Below are positions 25,529 through 32,729 of a DNA stretch of 39,319 nucleotides, one piece after another (within the stretch, counting starts at the first letter, position 1; each line of letters starts with the position of its first letter). The notes under the pieces were generated by a model that was not told where the DNA came from, searched no databases, and saw nothing but the letters and a program-made list of their open reading frames with translations. Source of the DNA: Chitinophagia bacterium (lineage in GTDB: Bacteria > Bacteroidota > Bacteroidia > Chitinophagales > Chitinophagaceae); assembly GCA_009920495.1 (NCBI GenBank), contig RFZW01000007.1, positions 1 to 39,319 on the forward strand, written 5' to 3'. The translations under genes were made by a program, and so were the position numbers.

Positions 25529-26267
25529 CTAAATACACTTTCACTTCCCCTTCACCAAACCAGGTATCTCGTAACATGCTATCACTTACAACTGAAATAT
25601 TAGTCCCAATGAATCGTCCTTTACCATTGATCGTAGGCAAAATTTCAAAATCCTTGCCCAGCGTTGTTTTTGCTACATGATGCCAATAGGCATGAAAATA
25701 CATAGCATCATCAGGTACTTTTTCTGAAGTATAATTTATGTCATACCATATGAGTGCATGTGAACTTGATTCATTGATTAAAACAATTTTTGCTGATTTC
25801 CGAAATGGCATTGGTATTGTAAAATTAAAAGAGCGTCCTTCTGGATTGGAAAACATTGCATTTTTGTATGCTTTTGATTTTCCCAGTCCTAAACCAAAAA
25901 AATCACCAATGGGTGCTGAAACTGCGGGTTTTTTACTTCCATCCCAATACATTTCAATGCGCACATGCTGCATTTGTTCGCTCGATCTTGGAATTGTTCC
26001 GCTTAGCCACATGCGTCTCACGATTCCAGCGCCAGTAGCATCTAATAAATTAATTTTTTCGCCTGCTTCTAAAGTAATAAATGCACGCCCCTTAGCACCC
26101 TTGTTTGTTACGCCCGCACTGCCTTTGGCTCCTGTTGGATTTTCAGGACTTACCCAAATCGATTTGATTTGATTTGAGGGTGCTTTGTATAATTCCTGGG
26201 CGAAAGTTTTTGAAACGAATGTGTTTATCACAAAAAATAAGACCAATAAATGCAGGTTGTTTTTCAT
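25446..26267 (-). CDS. GH172 (DUF2961) enzyme, N-terminal fragment
   Basis: 273 residues with a Sec signal ending at KTFAQ. The DUF2961/GH172 core contains GRAFITLEAGEKINLLDATG, IRRMW-like GIVRRMWLSG, VRIEMYWDGSKKPAVSAPIGDFFG and the conserved LSGTGTEDYIGSGWGQ, which carries acidic residues typical of the family active site. Right after GWGQ the frame runs into a stop (NFR*). The downstream sequence resumes in another frame with ISDDKKGEYCFYRYH, skipping roughly ten residues that normally form the G-F/Y-x-x-Y-x-G-C stretch. A gap of 3n+2 bases at about 25452-25460 would restore it. Last gene of the sulfatase operon, 9 bases after the FKBP stop. Confidence 0.75.
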   Translation of the reverse strand: MKNNLHLLVLFFVINTFVSKTFAQELYKAPSNQIKSIWVSPENPTGAKGSAGVTNKGAKGRAFITLEAGEKINLLDATGAGIVRRMWLSGTIPRSSEQMQHVRIEMYWDGSKKPAVSAPIGDFFGLGLGKSKAYKNAMFSNPEGRSFNFTIPMPFRKSAKIVLINESSSHALIWYDINYTSEKVPDDAMYFHAYWHHVAKTTLGKDFEILPTINGKGRFIGTNISVVSDSMLRDTWFGEGEVKVYLDGDSKLPSLSGTGTEDYIGSGWGQNFR

Positions 26268-26276
26268 AGCTTAAAT

Positions 26277-26768
26277 TTAACAACAATTAGGTGAACCATC
26301 ACATGATTTTATAACGGCTTCAGTAAGGCCTCTTTGAATTTCGATTTCAGTGGCCTGTCGAATAGATACTATTTTTATATTATAATGTAAGGTCGCTCCG
26401 GCAAATGAATGATTCGCATCCACCAATATTGTGTCCTTGTTTTTTTGCAATAATTTTGCTTCAGTGCCATCAGGTATTTGAATAAAACTGCCAATTTCAA
26501 AATCGTTAATTGTTTCAAATAAAGAATTGGGGTATGTTTTAATTAATTTTTCATTTATTGCGCCGTAAGCATGTTGTGGAGGTAAAGTAATTTGTACTTC
26601 ATCCTTTACTTGGTGACCTTCCAGTGCATTTGCGACCATTGGAAAAATAGCAATAGCCCCATGTACATATTCCTCTGGTTCAAAATCGAGATTTGAAAAC
26701 ACCTCGCCTTCCTCATCCACCGAAATAGTATAATGTATGCCTACAACTTTATTTTTTTCAACTTGCAT
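26277..26768 (-). CDS. SlyD-like FKBP-type peptidyl-prolyl isomerase
   Basis: 163 residues with no signal peptide, so probably cytoplasmic. It has the SlyD layout: FKBP strands (NKVVGIHYTISVDEEGEVF, AIAIFPMVANALEGHQVKDE), the PPHAYG-type motif as LPPQHAYGAI, an insert-in-flap chaperone domain (~75-125, PDGTEAKLLQKNKDTILVDANHSFAGATLHYNIKI in pieces) and return to the FKBP core. SlyD proteins isomerise prolyl bonds, chaperone client proteins and bind metals through His/Cys-rich tails. This one ends in KSCDGSPNCC, a three-Cys tail that could bind metal. It sits inside the glycosidase operon: one base after the GH116 stop, and its own stop 9 bases before the GH172 start. Confidence 0.85.
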   Translation of the reverse strand: MQVEKNKVVGIHYTISVDEEGEVFSNLDFEPEEYVHGAIAIFPMVANALEGHQVKDEVQITLPPQHAYGAINEKLIKTYPNSLFETINDFEIGSFIQIPDGTEAKLLQKNKDTILVDANHSFAGATLHYNIKIVSIRQATEIEIQRGLTEAVIKSCDGSPNCC

Positions 26769-26769
26769 T

Positions 26770-27399
26770 TTAGCTGAGGTTAACTTTTAGTTCCTGGCCT
26801 TTCTTTAATTCAACTTTATTTTCAAAATGAAAAGCAAAGCTTTGGCCTTCCTTCATCATTTTTGCCTTTACCAACTTGGTTCCGATATAAATCTTAGCTG
26901 TAGTAACAGGCGCTTTGGCGTCAAGGGTAATTTTATTTAAAAACAAACTGCCATATTTAACTTTTAGTATGGCAGAAAAGTTTTTTTCACTTTGTAGTTG
27001 TTCATAGGAGCCCCAAGAAGTTGCTGATGTAAAAGGAACTTTACATTTATCTGTATTTAATTTTGGGGCAAATTTTATATACCCATTCGGCCCATCATAA
27101 TCAAAGCCACATGCAGAAATAAAAGTACCATAACTCGCCATTGCGCGTGCATAGTGATCACTGCATTCTATTTCATTGAATGGATTTCGTTTTCCTGCAT
27201 AGTATCGATCATGTATCATCCTTGTTAAAATAAGTGCTTCATCGGTCATACCTTCTGCCATCATATGTGAAGCCACCTGATGTTCAAAGCCACTCATACA
27301 TTCATGGAACTCTTCGCTCCTTAATATAAGGTCCAACATCAGGGGTGAAATTATATTTCCATAATGCCTTAAGCGCTGAAATTGTTTTTTCTTTGTCAA
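26770..27399 (-). CDS. GH116-like glycosidase, C-terminal fragment
   Basis: 209 residues in this frame. Family sequence begins near 27309 with FHECMSGFEHQVASHMMAEGM; earlier residues are out-of-frame overlap with the N-terminal fragment. It includes RNPFNEIECSDHYARAMASYG, strongly conserved at the end of the DUF608/GH116 (alpha/alpha)6 domain, then a short beta tail ending LKKGQELKVNLS. Not functional alone. Its stop is one base from the FKBP start, so operon spacing is preserved despite the lesion. Confidence 0.75.
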   Translation of the reverse strand: MTKKKQFQRLRHYGNIISPLMLDLILRSEEFHECMSGFEHQVASHMMAEGMTDEALILTRMIHDRYYAGKRNPFNEIECSDHYARAMASYGTFISACGFDYDGPNGYIKFAPKLNTDKCKVPFTSATSWGSYEQLQSEKNFSAILKVKYGSLFLNKITLDAKAPVTTAKIYIGTKLVKAKMMKEGQSFAFHFENKVELKKGQELKVNLS

Positions 27400-29329
27400 T
27401 GATTCTGCCTAAACCAACCTGGTGTGCCCAACTTTGTCCATACACCTGATCAATATGACAGGTATTATAAGATCCTAATTTTTCTCTTCCTTTAATTTCA
27501 TCTGGTTTATGAATAAAATATTCGCCATTGAAAAGTTGCGCCTCCATGTTTTTAGTTCCATTGCTTACATAAGTGGAACAAATTTTAGCAAATCCGGTAT
27601 CTCCCATTTCTATGGCCATTTGTTCACTCGCTTTTACCGCCGCAATACACATGCCTACCAACCAAGCTATTTCACCATCCCAAACGGCATCTAATGTATT
27701 TTCAATCGGGGTATCTTCCATGCCATCCCCATTTTTATCCTGATTTAAAACCCAGGTGGTTGCTAACTTTATTTTATCCCAATTTTTTTGTAAAAATGTT
27801 TTATCTGGTGACATTTTATGCTCCCTATATATTCTTAATATCGTACCTGCCTGTCCATCTATCGCAGGTGTTTTCACCACTTCACCACGATACAACATCA
27901 TCCCATCTGATTTCAATGACAAACCTAAATCAACGCGTTCCCTTGTATCTCTTTCAATCGCAGGAAAAATGCGACCCATGGCTTGTGCATATTGCCACAC
28001 ATGTGTGCAGGTTCCCTCACAACAACCTACGCCTTCCCAAGCATAAAATCTGCCTGATTCAAAACGGTGGGCTGTGGTTGTGGCCAGTGTTGAGATATTT
28101 AAAAAGGTACGTTCTAAAAACCACCATGGTAATGTTGAATCATACCATGTTTGTCGCCACAATGCTGTTTGTGTTGAAAGTGCTGTAAAATTTGCAGCTA
28201 CGTATTTTACAACTTCAACTGCAGTTTTAAATTGTTGGTTATAAAAACGTCCTTTGCCCTGAATGACTGGATTTAAAGTTAAATTAGCAAAATGCCATGC
28301 AAGTATATAGTTTGCATTAATAGTTTGACCGCTTTTAATAACATGATTTGTGCAAACTGAATTCATTAATGGTCCTGCTGACACTAATTTTTCAGTAGGT
28401 AATAAAATTTCTTCTGAAAACGAGGAGGAAGAAAGTGGTAAAGAAAAGGAGGTATTGACGATACACTTGCTGTTAATCGCTCCAATAGCCATCGTACCAT
28501 AATCTGCTTTCTTATCCTGATTTTCAATACCATTCAATTTAATACTACTATTTAAAATTGCGGAACCATTATTTTTCTCAGCTGTATTTAATCTTATATC
28601 TGTTTCTTTTTTTGATTTTGGCGATACTTTATTTTCTAACCAACCCAATAGGGAAACATTGATGTCATTCTTTGTTTTATTTTTTATTGAAAATGAATAA
28701 ACCGTACAAGGGAGGCCTGAGTTTCTCTCATCCAACGGAATAAAAGGAGAAAAAATATCTGCTGTAATATCCAAGCCTAAACGATGATCAATATAATGCA
28801 GCTTTGCCATCGGGTAAGTGGCTTCAAATAAAATTTCATCCCAATCTGCTGCTTCTAATTTTTTTATAATTATATTTTTCCCGGATAAAATTTTAAATGC
28901 AAAGCCTTGTTCAAGCGGTCTAATATTTTTTGCTGGTTGTACATATGCAGATCCATCTTGCGGACGTACTTTTTTTCCCACATGTAAATCTGATTCCCAT
29001 TCAATGGTCTTAGGATCAATCCCATTTTGGTTTTCATTAAAAATATCCCATAACCAAAGCCTTCCATCACCGCCTAAGTAAACAGTACCAGTGAAAATAC
29101 CACCGATAGGCATGCCAATATACTGTAACTCATTTTTTGTTTTTTTATAAGTAGTCACAAATCCCCGATGATATAAGGACTTGATCCATTCCGGATTTAG
29201 TTTTTTATCAAGAGGTATATTATGCAATAAAGGCGATTGCACAAATGGACCTGCGATGGCTTTCAGCGGTGTATGATAAATACCTGCAGCTAAGAGTCCT
29301 GAATTTTGAATAAATTTTCTTCTTTCCAT
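27302..29329 (-). CDS. GH116-like (DUF608) beta-glycosidase with Tat-type signal, N-terminal fragment
   Basis: 675 residues from the ATG at 29329 (a TTG three codons upstream is less likely). The N-terminus MERRKFIQNSGLLAAG has an RR motif and hydrophobic stretch, suggesting Tat export. An N-terminal beta-sandwich (GMPIGGIFTGTVYLGGDGRLWLWDIFN) is followed by the alpha/alpha domain with GVGCCEGTCTHVWQYAQAMGR, DGQAGTILRIYREHKMSPD and TLDAVWDGEIAWLVGM. GH116 enzymes are retaining beta-glucosidases or beta-xylosidases. After GPYIKE the frame is lost near 27309-27318, and about 40-60 conserved residues that normally precede the FNECMSGFE segment are absent; a gap of 3n+2 bases is implied. Third gene of the sulfatase operon. 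Confidence 0.8.
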   Translation of the reverse strand: MERRKFIQNSGLLAAGIYHTPLKAIAGPFVQSPLLHNIPLDKKLNPEWIKSLYHRGFVTTYKKTKNELQYIGMPIGGIFTGTVYLGGDGRLWLWDIFNENQNGIDPKTIEWESDLHVGKKVRPQDGSAYVQPAKNIRPLEQGFAFKILSGKNIIIKKLEAADWDEILFEATYPMAKLHYIDHRLGLDITADIFSPFIPLDERNSGLPCTVYSFSIKNKTKNDINVSLLGWLENKVSPKSKKETDIRLNTAEKNNGSAILNSSIKLNGIENQDKKADYGTMAIGAINSKCIVNTSFSLPLSSSSFSEEILLPTEKLVSAGPLMNSVCTNHVIKSGQTINANYILAWHFANLTLNPVIQGKGRFYNQQFKTAVEVVKYVAANFTALSTQTALWRQTWYDSTLPWWFLERTFLNISTLATTTAHRFESGRFYAWEGVGCCEGTCTHVWQYAQAMGRIFPAIERDTRERVDLGLSLKSDGMMLYRGEVVKTPAIDGQAGTILRIYREHKMSPDKTFLQKNWDKIKLATTWVLNQDKNGDGMEDTPIENTLDAVWDGEIAWLVGMCIAAVKASEQMAIEMGDTGFAKICSTYVSNGTKNMEAQLFNGEYFIHKPDEIKGREKLGSYNTCHIDQVYGQSWAHQVGLGRIIDKEKTISALKALWKYNFTPDVGPYIKERRVP

Positions 29330-29356
29330 AACGATCAATTAGAATATTATTCTTTT

Positions 29357-30376
29357 TTATTGTTTTGCGTGATCCTGCTTATAATGATTCAATAACATAT
29401 CTCCTCCAAAATCATTTTTTAAATCTCTGATAACAGAGTGAATATGATTTGCATTGTTTTGTGTGTTATCATATTCAATAATAAAACTAGGTCCTTGAAC
29501 ACGATAATAGGTAGGACTGCCTACTTGATTGATGGTCGTACCTGCCCATGCAAATAAAATATTATCTAATCCAGCAGCTTGTATATCCTTCAGCATACTT
29601 TCGGCAAATAAATGGGTATACCTATTTACATATACTTTAATTAATTTCAACACCAAGGCTTGTTGCGTTTCGGTTAAATCTGAATACTTAAGTCCAAGTT
29701 TTGAATTAATTTCTGCATTTCTTTTATCAAAAGTTAATATGTCTTTATAAGCTATAGTATCAATAATTGCTTTTTTTAATTGCTGTGGATCTAATGAATT
29801 AAGTACTTGAAATCCTTCTTCGGTTTCTTCTTTTAAAATTTCTTTCCCTTTTTTTGATCCTGTAAGTACGACTGCAGGATTAGATCCCATGAATCCAGGT
29901 GTGCCAGATACAATCATTTTTTTATCAAAAGAAAAATTGTAAGAAATGTGATGCCCCTCGAAGCGCCATCCCCAAATTGTTTTATTAGATGGGATACCGA
30001 AAATAGAAAAATGATAATTTCCTGGATCACGATAGTTGTCTTCTGGTTTTCTGTTTTCAATTTCTTTTAAAACCACTTCCATCGCGACAATATCAGTTGC
30101 TTTTTTGTAAGCCGTCTCGCTTAAACAAGCGCGTAATAATGCAAGGCCCGCCTCGGTTTGCTGCGCATTCATTTCATTGAATGTAATCCCTTTTCTTACG
30201 AATGGGACAAAATGAAAATTATACCTTTCATCATTGTCAAAGGGGAACAAAGTTCCTGTTTTTTGTTCTTCACTCAATAAATCAATAAAATTGTTTGCTT
30301 TTTTTACAACGTCCTGTGCATTGGCTATAAAAATAATTAAACAAATGTTTAAAAACGTCAGAAATACTTTTTTCAT
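29357..30376 (-). CDS. DUF3500 family secreted protein
   Basis: 339 residues with a Sec signal ending at IANAQ. The sequence matches DUF3500: RYNFHFVPFVRKGITFNEM near the N-terminus, YHFSIFG and WGWRFEGHHISYNFSF in the middle, and VQGPSFIIEYDNTQNNANHIHSVIRD with DFGGDMLLNHY near the end. The paired His motifs (EGHH, NHIH, NHY) look like a metal or catalytic site, but no biochemical role is established to my knowledge. Encoded between the sulfatase (57-base gap) and the GH116-like gene (27-base gap), so likely part of the same glycan pathway. Confidence 0.82.
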   Translation of the reverse strand: MKKVFLTFLNICLIIFIANAQDVVKKANNFIDLLSEEQKTGTLFPFDNDERYNFHFVPFVRKGITFNEMNAQQTEAGLALLRACLSETAYKKATDIVAMEVVLKEIENRKPEDNYRDPGNYHFSIFGIPSNKTIWGWRFEGHHISYNFSFDKKMIVSGTPGFMGSNPAVVLTGSKKGKEILKEETEEGFQVLNSLDPQQLKKAIIDTIAYKDILTFDKRNAEINSKLGLKYSDLTETQQALVLKLIKVYVNRYTHLFAESMLKDIQAAGLDNILFAWAGTTINQVGSPTYYRVQGPSFIIEYDNTQNNANHIHSVIRDLKNDFGGDMLLNHYKQDHAKQ

Positions 30377-30433
30377 TTTAATTTATTTAGGGATAACTGT
30401 ATAATAATATTAATCAATTAAAGCCGATATAGC

Positions 30434-31939
30434 TTACTTATTTTTTTCTTTTATTTGATTTAACAATAATTCCAAAGCTGCTACTTTTTCGGGAAATTGA
30501 TTTGCCAAATTATTTTTTTCTCCAATGTCATCTTTTAAATTATATAATTGTGGAATAGTTGCATTGCCTGTTTCAATATTTGTGGCATAGGTTATGGCAT
30601 TGCCTTTACTAGGTACAATATACTTCCAATCGCCACTTACAATAGCTAAAGTTCCTGCATGTTCAATATAAGTTGTACGCCCTTGTTTGGTTTTACCTAA
30701 TAATGCACTCATATGATTTTCACTATCGATTGCTTCACCATTAGGAATTTTAAACTTAAAATAGCTGGCAAAGGAGGCCAGTAAATCTATCTGACTCACT
30801 AATGCAGGTGAAACCTGATGTTGTATGGTGCCTGGCCAACTTACAATAAATGGCACCCTATTTCCTCCTTCAAAAATACTCGACTTCCCACCGCGTAAAG
30901 GACCCAACGGCGTGTGGCCATTTAATTCAGTTATGGAACCATCTATATACCCATCATTTAATACAGGGCCATTGTCACTTGAAAAAATAATCATGGTATT
31001 TTTTTCAATACCTAATGCTTTTAGTTTACTTACAATTTCGCCAACAATCCAATCCAATTGTAAAATTGCATCTCCCCTAAAACCTAGTCCACTAGTGCCT
31101 TTAAACATAGTCGCTGGCATACGAGGTACATGTGGCTCAGTAGCGGCAAAATATAAAAAGAAGGGCTTGCTTTTATTCCCTTCCATAAATTGTTTTGCTT
31201 TTTCTAAAAAAGTAAATGAAAGTTCTTCATCAGTCCACCTTGCCGTTTTCCCTCCGGACATATACCCAATACGACCAATATTATTTACAATTGTTTGATC
31301 ATGCCCCTGTATTGGATCCGTATGCATTTTTAATAATTCAGGATGTTCCTTTCCTGTAGGATCATCCCCTATTTTTTCTTTGTAGCTGACTTTAATAGGA
31401 TCTTTTAAATCTAAGCCAACCACATTTCCATTTTCGATAAAAACGGTAGGTACCCTATCTGCAGTTGCAGGAAAAATAAATGAAAAATTAAATCCTACTT
31501 CATTGGGGCCCGGTTTAATGGTTGCATTCCAATTTTTTTCAATAACCGCTCCTAGCCCTAAATGCCATTTCCCAACAATGCCAGTTTGATACCCTGCTTT
31601 CTGAAAAACCAAGGGCAAAGTTGTTTTATTTGCTGGAATAATTAAAGCCGCATCCCCAGGTAATATTCCAGTCCCTTCCTGACGCCATGGATATCTGCCT
31701 GTCATTAATGCATAACGCGAAGGGGTGCAGGTAGCAGAGGTAGTGTGGCCATTACTAAAAACAATACCTTGATTCGCTAATTGATCAATATTTGGAGTAT
31801 GTAATTTTGTTGCTCCATTATAACTCACATCTCCGTAGCCTAAATCATCTGCATATATATAAATTACATTCGGCTTTTGCTGTGAAAAAGCAAACTGTGC
31901 CATTAGTAAAGTAATAAATGAAATGCTAAGTTGTTTCAT
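30434..31939 (-). CDS. Type I (S1) formylglycine-dependent sulfatase, arylsulfatase-like
   Basis: 501 residues with a Sec signal ending at FAFSQ. The S1 sulfatase core is complete: PNVIYIYADDLGYGD (metal Asp pair), CTPSRYALMTGRYPW with Cys71 as the residue converted to formylglycine in the CxPSR motif, GIVGKWHLG, PHVPRM and FSSDNGPV (metal-binding DN). The C-terminal subdomain ends with LKDDIGEKNNLANQFPE. It would remove sulfate esters from a glycan in the periplasm. A formylglycine-generating or anaerobic maturase gene is not in the window. First gene of the five-gene operon. Confidence 0.92.
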   Translation of the reverse strand: MKQLSISFITLLMAQFAFSQQKPNVIYIYADDLGYGDVSYNGATKLHTPNIDQLANQGIVFSNGHTTSATCTPSRYALMTGRYPWRQEGTGILPGDAALIIPANKTTLPLVFQKAGYQTGIVGKWHLGLGAVIEKNWNATIKPGPNEVGFNFSFIFPATADRVPTVFIENGNVVGLDLKDPIKVSYKEKIGDDPTGKEHPELLKMHTDPIQGHDQTIVNNIGRIGYMSGGKTARWTDEELSFTFLEKAKQFMEGNKSKPFFLYFAATEPHVPRMPATMFKGTSGLGFRGDAILQLDWIVGEIVSKLKALGIEKNTMIIFSSDNGPVLNDGYIDGSITELNGHTPLGPLRGGKSSIFEGGNRVPFIVSWPGTIQHQVSPALVSQIDLLASFASYFKFKIPNGEAIDSENHMSALLGKTKQGRTTYIEHAGTLAIVSGDWKYIVPSKGNAITYATNIETGNATIPQLYNLKDDIGEKNNLANQFPEKVAALELLLNQIKEKNK

Positions 31940-32098
31940 AGGTGAGTCATTTAAAGTTATTTGCTATAAATACATATTGAAATAGGAAATGGCGGATTGG
32001 GTAACAATTAATTACATGAAATAAATTTAACGAAAATTGGGCTAGTATTGAAAAATGGGCTTTTTTAATAGGGAAATAGGTATAGGTGGGCGGATTTT

Positions 32099-32124
32099 TG
32101 TTCCCTTTTTTGTTTAGTGGAACA
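32099..32124. promoter_or_regulatory. Inverted-repeat operator candidate TGTTCC-N14-GGAACA (site 2)
   Basis: TGTTCC at 32099-32104 and GGAACA at 32119-32124 with a 14-base spacer, 64 bases upstream of the SnoaL-like lipoprotein ATG. It shares TTTTTGTTCC and GGAACATATTT with site 1. It lies in the 249-base divergent region between the sulfatase operon and this gene; the rest of that region shows no gene. Confidence 0.5.
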
Positions 32125-32166
32125 TATTTGAATAGGATGGATTAAATGACATGAAGCATTTGCCAT

Positions 32167-32174
32167 TATTTTTG
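32167..32174 (+). promoter_or_regulatory. Possible -7 promoter element (TATTTTTG)
   Basis: TATTTTTG, matching TAnnTTTG, ends 14 bases before the ATG at 32189. It is the same octamer, with the same ATTA context (ATTATTTTTGA), as at 1689 upstream of the DoxX-like gene. Confidence 0.4.
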
Positions 32175-32188
32175 AAAAAAAATATACT

Positions 32189-32674
32189 ATGAAAAAATTG
32201 ATTTTTGGGCTTTTAGTAACTGCTTCTCTTATTTCTTGTAACAACGAAAGTGCAAAAAGAGAGAAAATAGCGAATGACAATATTAAATTTTATGGCCATG
32301 TTTGGGATGTGGCGATTGTTGAAGGAAGAGTAAATATTTTAGATACTGCTTATAGTCCAGATGTGGTTTTACACACAGTTCCTGAAGTTAAAGGAGCTGC
32401 AAATGCTAAAGCATATTATGCAAACTATGTGACTGGATTTACAGAAAGAGAATTTATTATTAAAGATATTTTCGCACAAGGTAATAAAGTAACAAAGTAC
32501 TGGCAGTTTAAAGGTGTACATACTGGTGACTTTTTTGGTATCCCAGCTACAGGTAAAAAAGTAGATGTAATTGGTTGTACAATTGCTACAATCGTGGATG
32601 GTAAAATTACAGAAGAAATTGATTTCTTTGATAACTTGGAATTTTTTAGACAGCTTGGATTAATGCCTCGCTAA
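32189..32674 (+). CDS. SnoaL-like (ester cyclase/NTF2 fold) lipoprotein
   Basis: 161 residues with lipoprotein signal ASLISC. The body (~30-160) follows the SnoaL-like polyketide/ester cyclase pattern: FYGHVWDVAIVEGRVNILD, YSPDVVLHTVP, YYANYVTGFTEREFIIKDIF, KYWQFKGVHTGDFFGIPATG and KITEEIDFFDNLEFFRQLGL. Family members are small alpha+beta barrels with enzymatic or binding roles. The substrate is unknown, and surface lipidation is unusual for the classical cyclases. Preceded by inverted-repeat site 2 and followed by a hairpin terminator shared with the convergent AraC-type gene. Confidence 0.82.
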   Translation: MKKLIFGLLVTASLISCNNESAKREKIANDNIKFYGHVWDVAIVEGRVNILDTAYSPDVVLHTVPEVKGAANAKAYYANYVTGFTEREFIIKDIFAQGNKVTKYWQFKGVHTGDFFGIPATGKKVDVIGCTIATIVDGKITEEIDFFDNLEFFRQLGLMPR

Positions 32675-32696
32675 ATTTAATACGACAATTGCAAGT

Positions 32697-32728
32697 AAAG
32701 GCCATCTAATATTAGGTGGCCTTTTTTA
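32697..32728. terminator. Bidirectional intrinsic terminator
   Basis: AAAGGCCATCTAAT (32697-32710) pairs with ATTAGGTGGCCTTT (32711-32724), one G-T wobble on the plus transcript, followed by a run of T. It lies between the convergent stops at 32674 and 32730 and can end both transcripts. Confidence 0.75.
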
Positions 32729-32729
32729 A

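Noticed and set aside
27694-28188. 164-codon open frame on the plus strand opposite the GH116-like gene
   Set aside because: It is antisense to strongly conserved GH116 motifs (CCEGTCTHVWQYAQ) and its translation is low-complexity and hydrophobic; a shadow frame.
30825-31298. 157-codon open frame opposite the sulfatase
   Set aside because: Antisense to conserved sulfatase motifs; no signal, family or promoter.
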